Assembly (NCBI GenBank): GCA_000237975.1
Contig: CP003179.1
Span: 1,116,001-1,180,000, forward strand
Reading direction: 5' to 3'
Source: Sulfobacillus acidophilus DSM 10332
Lineage (GTDB): Bacteria > Bacillota > Sulfobacillia > Sulfobacillales > Sulfobacillaceae
DNA length: 64,000 nt
Under the pieces are notes generated by a model. That model saw only the letters and a list, made by a program, of their open reading frames with translations. It was not told the origin of the DNA and ran no database searches. The position numbers and the translations under genes are program-made. This document shows positions 31,324 to 39,582 of this stretch, one piece after another (position 1 is the stretch's first letter; the number at the start of each line of letters is the position of its first letter).

Positions 31324-31363
31324 CCCTTTTTATTCCGGCTGGTTATCAGCCGGATTTTTTGTT
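31324..31363 (+). repeat. Direct repeat containing a terminator, right copy
   Basis: This is the same sequence as 30065-30105 apart from one T in the leading T-run. CCGGCTG/CAGCCGG is followed by six T residues. It is directly before the C5-methyltransferase gene. Confidence 0.85.
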
Positions 31364-31377
31364 GCAGGGGGATGAAT

Positions 31378-32598
31378 ATGGCCTTGCGAGTCGGATCAGT
31401 CTTTTCGGGATCAGGGGCGATGGATTTAGCGTTTGAACAAGCAGGGGCCGAAATTGCTTGGCAAATTGAACTTGATGCCGCCGCCCAGTCCGTTTTGGCC
31501 CGGCATTGGCCGGAGACGCCGAGGTATGCGGACGTGACCCAGGTTGATCCAGCCGACTTGGACGTTGTCGATGTGTTAATTGGCGGTTTCCCGTGCCAAG
31601 ATCTGTCAATTAGCGGTCGGCGTCGAGGATTGGCCGGTGCAAGGAGTGGATTGTTTTATGAATGGATCCGATTGTTGGAATCGCTACGGCCCCGCTGGTT
31701 CCTCCTTGAAAATGTTCCCGGACTGTTTTCTTCCAACGCCCGACGCGATTTCGCATACGTTCTTTCCGCCTTGGACCAATGCGGGTATGGTGTGGCGTGG
31801 CGCGTGTTGGACAGCCGGTATTTCGGAGTCCCCCAGCGTCGCCGTCGAGTGTTCATTGTCGGCTATCTTGGAACCCCCGCCGGTCCCTGCCAAGTATTAT
31901 TTAAGTCCGACGGCCTGTCGAGGGATCTTGCAGCGGGCCGCCCGACGAGGGATTCTCTTGCCGCCCCGGTTGGAATGGGCGCTGCGGCAACAAGCGGGCG
32001 AGGCCATTCCCGACGAGTTGATCGCTCGGCTCACCGCATTGCAGGCACGTTGATGGCGTCGGGGGCCGGATTGAGCCGGGTCGCCGGGCAAACGCATGAG
32101 ATCGACTTTTTGGTGGGTCCCGATGACGAAGCCGTGGCGTGGGGCATTCGGCTCAGTCAAACCGGAGCGAATGGGACGCCTGTGGCTCAGAACGTCAGTC
32201 CGACGATAACGACGGACGGGGCGATGGCCGTATTTTCCGAAGAGGCGTGCCAACCGTGTACTCAGCCCCCCGACGATCCGACGTGGGTGATTACCAAAGC
32301 CGAACGGATCGATATGGATGCCGATATGACGCCAACGCTGCGAGCCACATCCATTCGGAACTTAGCGGTTCAGACGCCGGACCTGGTCCGCCGCTTTACG
32401 CCCCGCGAGGCCGAACGCTTGCAAGGATTGCCGGATGATTGGACGCGGTGGGGGGCGGATGGGCGGGAATTATCCGACGAGGCACGATATCGCTTAATCG
32501 GCAATGCCATCACGGTGCCGGTCGTGCGATGGATTGCGGAACGCATCGTGCAAATCGATGCGGTTCGGGATCAGTGGCCTGAAATTTTAAATGCCTAA
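31378..32598 (+). CDS. C5-cytosine DNA methyltransferase
   Basis: About 406 residues with the complete C5-methyltransferase motif set: FSGSGAMDLAFEQAG (motif I, near residue 9), GFPCQDLS with catalytic Cys73 (IV), ENVPG 111-115 (VI), QRRRRVFI near 153 (VIII), RRFTPREAERLQGLPDDW (IX) and YRLIGNAITVPVVRWIAERI (X). It methylates cytosine C5. No restriction partner is adjacent. ATG 31378 has a G-run ribosome site; an in-frame ATG lies six bases before. Confidence 0.95.
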   Translation: MALRVGSVFSGSGAMDLAFEQAGAEIAWQIELDAAAQSVLARHWPETPRYADVTQVDPADLDVVDVLIGGFPCQDLSISGRRRGLAGARSGLFYEWIRLLESLRPRWFLLENVPGLFSSNARRDFAYVLSALDQCGYGVAWRVLDSRYFGVPQRRRRVFIVGYLGTPAGPCQVLFKSDGLSRDLAAGRPTRDSLAAPVGMGAAATSGRGHSRRVDRSAHRIAGTLMASGAGLSRVAGQTHEIDFLVGPDDEAVAWGIRLSQTGANGTPVAQNVSPTITTDGAMAVFSEEACQPCTQPPDDPTWVITKAERIDMDADMTPTLRATSIRNLAVQTPDLVRRFTPREAERLQGLPDDWTRWGADGRELSDEARYRLIGNAITVPVVRWIAERIVQIDAVRDQWPEILNA

Positions 32599-32936
32599 AA
32601 TTCTGGGGATTATAGGGATGGTCCTAACTGACCCTCTTGGAAATATCGTGGAGTTATCGGAAAGGGCCATTTGGCATGCCAGGGAACGGCATGGTTTATT
32701 GGTCGCGTTTCAAGTTATTGAGGATACTATTGTTGATCCCGATGCCATTTATATTAAGTTCACATTATTCGGATCGGTGGATTTATGTACGTTTCAACGC
32801 CATCCAAAAACAGAATAAAATATTACTTGTCGAGGTGGTGGCTGATGCGAGGACTCAACCACATTATGTAGTTACCGCCTATGTTACGGATTATTTGCAC
32901 GGAGTACGGGAGGATCCTATTTATGTTAAAGGTTGA
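32591..32936 (+). pseudogene. RelE/Barnase-like toxin ORF split by a frameshift
   Basis: The first part (frame of 32591) reads VELSERAIWHARERHGLLVA and VIEDTIVDPDAIYIKF. The sequence then continues convincingly in the +1 frame (DRWIYVRFNAIQKQNKILLV, then VVTAYVTDYLHGVREDPIY) to 32936. The combined pattern, with H.R.RHGL, a 'DP' turn and a closing VVTAY strand, resembles PBECR-type/RelE-like nuclease toxins. As read, the protein is broken near 32760-32780. Confidence 0.5.
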
Positions 32937-33204
32937 TAACTCACACGTGTCCGTAACCTATGATCCATCGGCTGATGTCCTCTATTTAGGGTTTGGACCC
33001 AATCCACCCCCTCCAAGTTATAGTATTGGCAATCCTGCGCAAGATGCGGATGTCGAGTGGATGGTAGCGGTTGATGATCCGGATCGATTGACCGGAGCGA
33101 TTGTCATGAATTGGCATCGACGGTGGGTAGCTCACCAGGAAATTCCCCCGTTGCCCGGGCCCGTCTTATGGGCGGATGTTGCTAACGTGATTTCGTTACC
33201 TTAA
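32923..33204 (+). CDS. DUF2283-like antitoxin candidate
   Basis: 93 residues. VSVTYDPSADVLYLGFG, then VEWMVAVDDPDRLTGAIVMNW, matches DUF2283 (YD..AD.LYI...; v.vD.D..G...gi.i). DUF2283 genes often follow RelE-like/DUF4258 toxin genes, as here with a 14-base overlap. It probably forms a toxin-antitoxin pair with the split upstream ORF. Confidence 0.65.
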   Translation: MLKVDNSHVSVTYDPSADVLYLGFGPNPPPPSYSIGNPAQDADVEWMVAVDDPDRLTGAIVMNWHRRWVAHQEIPPLPGPVLWADVANVISLP

Positions 33205-33269
33205 CGCGAGTCATCTAAAGGCGATACTGGCCCACAAGCATGGCATGTCAAAATCTAAATTATTTATAT

Positions 33270-33299
33270 GCATCGGTCCAACAGGCCGATGTTTTTTTG
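33270..33299 (+). terminator. Intrinsic terminator
   Basis: GCATCGG and CCGATG(C-type) arms around TCCAACAGG are followed by seven T residues. It ends the methyltransferase/toxin-antitoxin cluster immediately before the hydrolase gene. Confidence 0.85.
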
Positions 33300-33307
33300 T
33301 GATATCG

Positions 33308-33970
33308 ATGTTTTTTAAGCAGTTAATCGCTCCGTACCGAACGGGCATCGCATCGGTCATGGTGTTGCTTGCGGCCATGCCGGTCTTAGGGTTATCTCAA
33401 AGCATCGTGGCCCCGGCTCTGACTCCCTGGGTCAAAAAAATGTCCAAAAATCCTAAACGATTTCATATGGATCGCCTGATAGTTCGGGTCGGGCATCGTC
33501 AATGGGTGGGGGGGCTAGACGTTTCTCGTCTGTTCCGGTCGAAACCGGTCACTGTTCATCCCATTCCCCGAGTTCAGCCCTCCCCCTCGATCTCGTCATC
33601 CACCCTCACCTTATTGGCCGAGGTGGTCATGGCCGAAGCGGGCAATCAGCCGGAAGCGGCACAAATTGGTGTGGCGGATGTCGTTTTGCATCGAACGAGA
33701 ACACCGGGCTTCCCGCAGACTATTTCGGCGGTTCTCTATCAACCGGGCCAATTTGATTCGGTCATGACGGGCATGATTGATCGGGTTGTCCCGTCGCCTC
33801 AAGTCTGGGCCGCCACCCGCGCGGCCTTGGCCGGAGTCAATGTGGTGCCAGGGGCGGTGTATTTCGATACCCCATCGGAAGACGCCGCCAATCCGTGGAG
33901 CCATCAATTAGTGGGATGCCGCGAGATAGGAGCCATGCGATTTTGCCAAGGGATTCGGTCATCGTCATAA
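33308..33970 (+). CDS. SleB/CwlJ-type cell wall hydrolase
   Basis: 220 residues: an N-terminal signal/membrane segment (IASVMVLLAAMPVLGLSQS), a Ser/Pro-rich linker and a C-terminal Hydrolase_2 domain from about residue 100 (LLAEVVMAEAGNQPEAAQIGVADVVLHR, given here in two parts: the catalytic EAxxQPxxAQIGVA-type helix, then GQFDSV). This family (SleB, CwlJ) cleaves peptidoglycan in spore germination; on a conjugative element it could open the wall for DNA transfer machinery. The start codon follows a terminator by nine bases, so the leader is unusually short. Confidence 0.8.
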   Translation: MFFKQLIAPYRTGIASVMVLLAAMPVLGLSQSIVAPALTPWVKKMSKNPKRFHMDRLIVRVGHRQWVGGLDVSRLFRSKPVTVHPIPRVQPSPSISSSTLTLLAEVVMAEAGNQPEAAQIGVADVVLHRTRTPGFPQTISAVLYQPGQFDSVMTGMIDRVVPSPQVWAATRAALAGVNVVPGAVYFDTPSEDAANPWSHQLVGCREIGAMRFCQGIRSSS

Positions 33971-33993
33971 GGTCCGAAAGGATGGATTCTGTT

Positions 33994-34689
33994 ATGCCTC
34001 AGCAGCATCAACCACCGGTGATGGAATCTTGGTTGCCGGAATTTCGTGCGGCGTGGCTGGCCTATCGCCGGTGGCATCGGGAGGCTGTCCCCTCGGTTGA
34101 CGTGCAGCGCCGGTATGGACGGCGATGGCGGTGGTGGGCGTTATGGGAGCGCATTTGGAATGCCTGGGTTGCCACGGATCAGGTCATTGGCACGTTGGAC
34201 GAGTTTTTGCGGTGGCATCATCGGTTTTGGCAACCGCTGGCGTGTTATCTCGACGATCCCCATCTGTATGATGTCGCCATTGAATTAGAGTGGGAGGAGA
34301 TTTTGGCGACAGGCCCGGCGTCTCTCACAACATGGGGTGACGTGGTTTCAGACACGTGGCATCGCATGACCGAATCCCCGCCGCCTCTCGTCGGGACGAC
34401 AGCCGCCACGGACAGCACCTCGAATCCACCTCCAGCTTCGTCAACGGATCATTCGGAACCGATGCAGGTTTCTCCGGCATCCTATCCGAGGATCCTGACT
34501 CAGTGGCGGGACGCTTTGCGGCAACAGGGCCTTTCGCGGTCTCAAAGCGATAAATATCGCTACGCCTTGTGGCAAGCGATGCAATTAGCCGGGATCGATA
34601 CGCCCGCCGATTTACCCGAAGACGTCCCCGCTTGGTCAGCCTTTATGCGAAGGGCGGTGCAATTATGGCGACGTACCACGACACCCTAA
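33994..34689 (+). CDS. Trp-rich protein with integrase SAM-like C-terminus
   Basis: 231 residues. The N-terminal half is Trp- and Arg-rich (RRYGRRWRWWALWERIW). A Ser/Thr/Pro linker follows near 140-165. The C-terminal 65 residues (YPRILTQWRDALRQQGLSRS, then DKYRYALWQAMQLAG) resemble the core-binding SAM-like domain of tyrosine recombinases, but there is no catalytic domain. It overlaps the fragment at 34665. Confidence 0.5.
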   Translation: MPQQHQPPVMESWLPEFRAAWLAYRRWHREAVPSVDVQRRYGRRWRWWALWERIWNAWVATDQVIGTLDEFLRWHHRFWQPLACYLDDPHLYDVAIELEWEEILATGPASLTTWGDVVSDTWHRMTESPPPLVGTTAATDSTSNPPPASSTDHSEPMQVSPASYPRILTQWRDALRQQGLSRSQSDKYRYALWQAMQLAGIDTPADLPEDVPAWSAFMRRAVQLWRRTTTP

Positions 34690-34760
34690 CCGTCGCGGAT
34701 GCATCTCATCCGATATCCGGCACGCCCGATCCCGCGTGGCGGATCTTGCGGCAAACCTAA
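34665..34760 (+). pseudogene. Probable 5' fragment of the helicase gene
   Basis: ATG 34665, with AGGGCGGTG upstream, begins MATYHDTLTVADASHPISG and runs 31 codons to a TAA directly beside the left end of the IS3-type element. Beyond the IS, the helicase frame resumes with ITLYTLLPLFDAW. I infer that this is the original N-terminus of the helicase and that the IS separated it. Confidence 0.45.
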
Positions 34761-34920
34761 GGTGGACCCCATTGTCAAGACAGATTTTTGACCCCTAAAG
34801 TGTGATACTGGCCTCCTTCCTTTGAGTGTCATCGAAACCATTACCCTCCGGTTTGGCGCGGGCTGTTGTCAGCCCGTCGGCAAACCGGAGGCCCAGCCCG
34901 TAGGGCTGTCTAGGAGGGAT

Positions 34921-35760
34921 TCAATCCCGGGAAACCCCACTCCCGGCGAGGGACGGGAGGGGCGTATACCAGGCCGCGGGTGGCGTGTAGCCTAAGGATT
35001 GATGCAGCCGGTGATAGTTATAGAACGTAAAGTATCGGCTCAAGCCTGATCGGGCTTCCCGTGGTGAACGGTAATCGTGTAGATAGACTTCTTCATATTT
35101 CACGCTGCGCCACAGCCGTTCCGTCAACACATTGTCCAACGCTCGCCCTTTACTGTCCATGCTGATTTGTACCTCCTTAGCCAACAACAAGGCCGTGTAT
35201 TGGGGGCTGGTAAAATGGCTGCCTTGATCATGATTCCAAATGGTCGGAGTGGCGATGGACAACGCCCGCTCCGCGGCCGTGAGCACAAAGGGCAGTTCCA
35301 ACGTTTCGGAGAGCTCCCACGCCACGACAAACCGGGAATACCAATCAATAATGGCCACCAGGTAAAGCCAACCATGTACCAACCGGATATAGGTCACGTC
35401 AATCCCCCACACATGATTGGGGTACGCCGGCGTGACACCGTTCAATAAATACGGATACACCGGGTGCTGGGGATGGCGAGTGCTGGTCTGGGGGCCCGGC
35501 GCGAGCCCCCAGATCCCCATCTCCCGCATATAGCGCTGCACGCGTTTGCGGTTCACGGTGTAACCCTCACGGTTCAACTGAGCCGTTATTCGCCGGGATC
35601 CGTAAAACGGTCGATCGGTGTAAATTTCATCGATGCGATGCTTCAGCGCGATCTCCTCGGCATCCGGCCCGACGGGCCGGTAATAGAGGCTCGAGCGGTT
35701 GAGGCTTAACAACGCGGCTTGCGTCGTCAACGGCAGGGTATCCACTCCCCGATCCAGCAA
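34921..35760 (-). CDS. IS3-family transposase OrfB (integrase core)
   Basis: 279 residues with the DDE integrase fold of IS3 elements: HTH_21-type YGSRRITAQLNREGYTVNRK, then WGIDVTYIRL (D), IWNHDQGSHFTSPQY (D) and NVLTERLWRSVKYEEVY (E). The three acidic catalytic residues are present. It is in the +1 phase relative to OrfA, joined by a run of nine A on the coding strand. Confidence 0.9.
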   Translation of the reverse strand: MLDRGVDTLPLTTQAALLSLNRSSLYYRPVGPDAEEIALKHRIDEIYTDRPFYGSRRITAQLNREGYTVNRKRVQRYMREMGIWGLAPGPQTSTRHPQHPVYPYLLNGVTPAYPNHVWGIDVTYIRLVHGWLYLVAIIDWYSRFVVAWELSETLELPFVLTAAERALSIATPTIWNHDQGSHFTSPQYTALLLAKEVQISMDSKGRALDNVLTERLWRSVKYEEVYLHDYRSPREARSGLSRYFTFYNYHRLHQSLGYTPPAAWYTPLPSLAGSGVSRD

Positions 35761-35770
35761 GGTGATCCGT

Positions 35771-36073
35771 TCATCGCGGGTCAGGGTCGAGGCCAGATTT
35801 TTTTTTAAGCCACTCGACCTGGGTGGTCAGTTTCCCGATTTCCGCATACAGCTCGGTCAGCTGTTGTTGGTGGGCTTGGGCCTGTTGTTGGAGTACTTGG
35901 GACTCGGTAAACAACTGCGGAAAATTCTCGAGCGCCTGGCGCTTCCAGCGATGCAATTGACTGGGATGAATGCCGTATTCGGCAGCAATCTGGCTAACGG
36001 TTTTTTCTTCCTTGAGCATTTCGAGCACCACTTGGCTCTTGAAGGTAGCGGAATACCGCTTTTGTTTCGTCAT
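35771..36073 (-). CDS. IS3-family transposase OrfA (HTH)
   Basis: 100 residues: an N-terminal HTH (YSATFKSQVVLEMLKEEKTV, then IAAEYGIHPSQLHRWKRQAL) and a C-terminal leucine-zipper-like coil. It ends just after the A9 run (LKKKSG), where frameshifting to OrfB normally occurs in this family. Here the phase difference is +1 rather than the usual -1. Confidence 0.85.
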   Translation of the reverse strand: MTKQKRYSATFKSQVVLEMLKEEKTVSQIAAEYGIHPSQLHRWKRQALENFPQLFTESQVLQQQAQAHQQQLTELYAEIGKLTTQVEWLKKKSGLDPDPR

Positions 36074-36119
36074 CGTGTGTCCAGTGTAACACTTAAGGGC
36101 CTCCCAAATTGTCTAGTTT

Positions 36120-38153
36120 TTGGGGACCACTATAACCCTTTATACCCTTTTGCCGCTGTTTGATGCGTGGGCGACCTGGGAATTGCGCCAACATTGGCAT
36201 CGTCACCACTGGCAGACGCGGCCCATCACCAGAAACCTCGTAGACAACACGTTCGAGATACAATTTCCGACCCTTGCGGAGGCGGAAGCCTGTCAGCAGG
36301 CTTGGGTGGCGGATGAGACGGCGGAATGGCTCTGGATGACTCCGAACACGCGCCAAGGCAGCATCGTAACCATTGTGGCCTGGAATGTCTCGGCAGGCCG
36401 GGCCACTTGCCAATGGCCCGACGATGCGGAGGTTCCCTTGCCTCGCGATCCAGGGGTGTTGTTCCCCCGGCCCACCAATACCGTCGAACGTTTGCGGCAG
36501 CGATGGGCGGAAGCGGCCCGAACGCAGTCGGGGTCCGCGTCCTTGGCGGCCTGGGTCGGGGGGGTTCTGTCCGCGGCGACCATGCCGGTGGTCGCGGCTG
36601 ATGCCGTCCAAAAGACACCCGAAACAGATCCGCCGTTGACCGAGGATCAACGGCGAGCGGTTCACACGGCTTTGACGGCTCCGGTGACCTGGATTTGGGG
36701 ACCGCCGGGGACGGGCAAAACGAGCGTGATTACGGCCATTGTCCAGGCGTGTTGGGAACGCGGGGAATCGGTCTTAGTCACAGCCCCGACGCATGTGGCT
36801 GTGGATGAACCGCTCCAACGCATCGCCCAAGCCTGGGATGCCCGCCCGGATCGGCGCGATGCGCTGTACCGGGGAAGCATTCTGCGCTGGGGCCGTCGCG
36901 TCTCAGCACGGTTGCACGAGGCGGTATTAAGCCACGGCACGGTCGCGGACGCCATTTGGACGGTTCGCCGGGCCGAACGAGAACAGCACATCACCGCGTG
37001 GCGCCTGTTGATTACGCAGCAGTTGTCGCGTCATGCGACCTGGGATGCGTTGTGGGCGGATACGACGTGGTTGGCTGCTTTAACACCAAGCCAACGAGAC
37101 TCGCGGGTCATCCCGTCAGGGGTTTTTGCGCAACCATTGCCCGCAACGGGGCCGATCACGTCTGCCGACCGTCAGACGCTCACCGATGCGTGGGATCAGT
37201 GGCAACAGCAAGATCCGTGGGTCTTTCGCCCGCCCCTCGTTCCGATGATTCAGGGGATGACACTGGCCCAACTGGTCGCGACACCCCCCGGAGAACCCGT
37301 GGATGTGGTGATCATCGATGAAGTGACGATGGCCGCCTTGCCTCTGGTCATGTACGCGGCATTATGGGCACGCAAACGGGTCGTCGTCGTGGGGGATTTT
37401 TTGCAACTCCCGGCCATTGTGCCGGAGGAGACCGTGTGGCCGGCAGCAGACCGTCCGTTGGTTCGCCGGTGGATTCACGCGACAGCCTTTTCTGCGCAGG
37501 GCATTACGGCCCAGCACATTCCGGCGTATCCGAGTTTGGTGGCGTTGCGCGATCAATTTCGCATGGCGGAGCCGATTTGTCGGGTCGTCAATGCGTTGGC
37601 GTATGCCCCGCATATCACCTTGCGAACCCACACGACGCCGCTACCCCCTCGGTGGCCCGATGCGACCGCCCACGTGGTGCAGGTGGTGCCAGCGACGAGC
37701 CGGGCGGAACGCACTCCGCAGGGGTCTTGGGTCAACCCGGATCATCAAATCCTCATTGATGCCATCGTCCGCCAAATCCTGACGCATGACCCGCACACCA
37801 CGATTGCCCTGTTGACGCCGTTTCGGGCGCAAACCCATGCCTTATATCAGCGATGGCGTCACGATCCTCGCGTGATGGCCGCAACCTTGCATCGGATGCA
37901 GGGGGCCGAACGCGACATCGTGATTTTAGATCCGGTGCGGATTGGGCATTGGCCGCAGCACCCGTTCTTGGGGGCAACGGACACGGCCTTGCAACTCTGG
38001 AATGTCGCGGTGTCGCGGGCGCGGCGGCAAGTGTGGTGGATTGCCCCGGCACATTGGCCGGGGGAGACGGTGCCGGCCCGGTTAACGCAATGGGTTCAAC
38101 GGGTAGGTCAGGTGATACGGATCGACGAGCGGCACTCCGCCGAGGGGGTTTAA
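36120..38153 (+). CDS. SF1 (Upf1/Dna2-like) DNA helicase, N-terminus replaced by IS end
   Basis: About 670 residues of a superfamily 1B-type helicase. Walker A GPPGTGKTSV is near residue 194, IIDEVTMAALPL (Walker B) near 397, VVVVGDFLQLPAIV (motif III) near 422, LRDQFRM (motif IV) near 475, and TLHRMQGAERDIVI (motif V) with NVAVSRARRQVW (motif VI) near 590-640. The open frame begins with a TTG inside the IS3 terminal repeat without a ribosome site. The native start is probably at 34665, so the gene may be inactive. Confidence 0.8.
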   Translation: MGTTITLYTLLPLFDAWATWELRQHWHRHHWQTRPITRNLVDNTFEIQFPTLAEAEACQQAWVADETAEWLWMTPNTRQGSIVTIVAWNVSAGRATCQWPDDAEVPLPRDPGVLFPRPTNTVERLRQRWAEAARTQSGSASLAAWVGGVLSAATMPVVAADAVQKTPETDPPLTEDQRRAVHTALTAPVTWIWGPPGTGKTSVITAIVQACWERGESVLVTAPTHVAVDEPLQRIAQAWDARPDRRDALYRGSILRWGRRVSARLHEAVLSHGTVADAIWTVRRAEREQHITAWRLLITQQLSRHATWDALWADTTWLAALTPSQRDSRVIPSGVFAQPLPATGPITSADRQTLTDAWDQWQQQDPWVFRPPLVPMIQGMTLAQLVATPPGEPVDVVIIDEVTMAALPLVMYAALWARKRVVVVGDFLQLPAIVPEETVWPAADRPLVRRWIHATAFSAQGITAQHIPAYPSLVALRDQFRMAEPICRVVNALAYAPHITLRTHTTPLPPRWPDATAHVVQVVPATSRAERTPQGSWVNPDHQILIDAIVRQILTHDPHTTIALLTPFRAQTHALYQRWRHDPRVMAATLHRMQGAERDIVILDPVRIGHWPQHPFLGATDTALQLWNVAVSRARRQVWWIAPAHWPGETVPARLTQWVQRVGQVIRIDERHSAEGV

Positions 38154-38169
38154 GAAAGGGGATGATTCA

Positions 38170-38406
38170 ATGGTTTTCCTGTTTTGGAAAACGAAAATCT
38201 ACTCCGATGGAGTCCCCCGCGAAACCGGGGATTATCAAGCGGTCGTGGCCGATTCGTTAGAGGACGCCTTAAGCAAAATGGCGCGGTTTCATCCGAACGC
38301 CGCTATTTCGCAGAGTTACCCCAATCCGGGCATCATCATCCCCCCCACGACACCGAGGGCGGCGTCGATTGGCTGGTTTTGTCGCCCGAATTCTGAGGAG
38401 GTGTAG
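38170..38406 (+). CDS. Small protein, paralog of next gene (copy A)
   Basis: 78 residues: MVFLFWKTKIYSDGVPRETG, then VADSLEDALSKMARF and IGWFCRPN. It is clearly related to the adjacent gene at 38410 in every block (MVF.FW......G..RETG; DSL.DAL; IGW..RP). This is a tandem duplication. The function is unknown. Confidence 0.6.
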   Translation: MVFLFWKTKIYSDGVPRETGDYQAVVADSLEDALSKMARFHPNAAISQSYPNPGIIIPPTTPRAASIGWFCRPNSEEV

Positions 38407-38409
38407 CAA

Positions 38410-38637
38410 ATGGTTTTCACGTTTTGGGAAATGGAACTGCATCCCAATGGCACGATCCGCGAAACCGGGCGGCATTGGGTCTATCAAGCGGATTCGTTAG
38501 ACGACGCCTTGCAAAAAGCGGTGTATTTTGCTCGATTAACCGTTCCTGGCGCGACCATTGCCCCGAGTCATCGGGGGATTGATGTCACCACCACACCTCA
38601 AGGCGTGCGAATTGGGTGGTACTATCGCCCGGATTAA
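38410..38637 (+). CDS. Small protein, paralog (copy B)
   Basis: 75 residues: MVFTFWEMELHPNGTIRETG, QADSLDDALQKAVYF and RIGWYYRPD. It starts three bases after copy A stops, with GAGGAGGTG as ribosome site inside the end of copy A. Confidence 0.6.
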   Translation: MVFTFWEMELHPNGTIRETGRHWVYQADSLDDALQKAVYFARLTVPGATIAPSHRGIDVTTTPQGVRIGWYYRPD

Positions 38638-38652
38638 CAGGAGGGGCCATCA

Positions 38653-38919
38653 ATGATTGCTAATCAGCGGACGTTGTTTGATGCCGTCGCGACCGGCGAT
38701 TACGCCCATAGCACGGAGTTTTTCTTTGTGGCTCAAAGGCCCAATCCCGCGGGCTTGGCCGTCGCCTCCGGGGCCCAAGGCAATGTCTCCACGTTGTTTT
38801 ATTTAGCGGTTATGGGATTGGCGCGAGAATTTGGGGCAGATGTGGCCCGTACCGTGGCCGACGAGATTGTTCGGGGCGTAACACAAGCCCTCGATGATTT
38901 GCCGCTAAACGCCCGCTGA
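38653..38919 (+). CDS. Hypothetical protein
   Basis: 88 residues with a central hydrophobic helix-like segment (GNVSTLFYLAVMGLAREFGADVARTV would span about 25; only its middle is strongly hydrophobic). CAGGAGGGG precedes the ATG. No family is recognised. Confidence 0.5.
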   Translation: MIANQRTLFDAVATGDYAHSTEFFFVAQRPNPAGLAVASGAQGNVSTLFYLAVMGLAREFGADVARTVADEIVRGVTQALDDLPLNAR

Positions 38920-38964
38920 CTCTCGACCGCATTTTCAAACCATAAAGAAGGATTGGTCGGTAGG

Positions 38965-39555
38965 ATGTTACGTGTCGCACGGATATCTTCACCGCAAATT
39001 ATCACGCTTCCCCGATCTGCGTACCTGCGATGGGGCTGGCGACTTTGGCGACGATGGGGGCATCGTCGGCGGCGGCGATTCGAGGGGACGCGGCCACGTG
39101 AGAGAAGCGTCGATGCCTCAGCCATCCGCATCCGTCGATGGATTTGGGGGGTTAGTGCTGGTCTTCTCCTCGTCTTCGGTCTCGACGCGGGGTGGGGATT
39201 CACGCCTGCCCCGGCTATGACCACGATTCATTGGTCGGTAGCGGCCTCCGCTCGTCTTCGCCAAGCAACCCGGTTAATTGACAAGACGCAACAAGCCATT
39301 GCCGAACAACACTGGGGCTGGCTTCGACGCCATGCGTTGCGCGGGCGATATCCGGTTGTCCTGCCGACGGTCGGGCTGGAAGGCGCTTATCAACAAACCC
39401 ATACCTGGCGCGTCTGGCCGGCAGGTCCACTGGATGTCGTCGTGCAATCGCATCATCAGCCCCTCTTATTGCAACAACCAGTGGAATACGCCAATGGCAC
39501 GATCCATCGCTGGATTCTGTGGTGGACCAACGGGCAATGGCAAATTGGCGTGTAG
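38965..39555 (+). CDS. Membrane-anchored extracytoplasmic protein
   Basis: About 196 residues: a basic N-terminal region (LWRRWGHRRRRRFEG), one membrane helix near residue 65 (WIWGVSAGLLLVFGLDAGW) and an outside domain rich in Trp and His. Context places it just before the GGDEF/EAL and pilus genes. No family is recognised. Confidence 0.55.
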   Translation: MLRVARISSPQIITLPRSAYLRWGWRLWRRWGHRRRRRFEGTRPRERSVDASAIRIRRWIWGVSAGLLLVFGLDAGWGFTPAPAMTTIHWSVAASARLRQATRLIDKTQQAIAEQHWGWLRRHALRGRYPVVLPTVGLEGAYQQTHTWRVWPAGPLDVVVQSHHQPLLLQQPVEYANGTIHRWILWWTNGQWQIGV

Positions 39556-39582
39556 AGCGCGGTCAGAAAGGATGGTTGGGAT

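Larger units (their letters stand above)
34762..36130 (-). mobile_element. IS3-family insertion sequence
   Basis: About 1.37 kb, with imperfect terminal inverted repeats GTGGACCCC... (34762) and ...GGGGACCAC (36130), and two overlapping-type transposase genes on the minus strand, as usual for IS3/IS150-like elements. No clear target-site duplication is seen. Confidence 0.8.
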
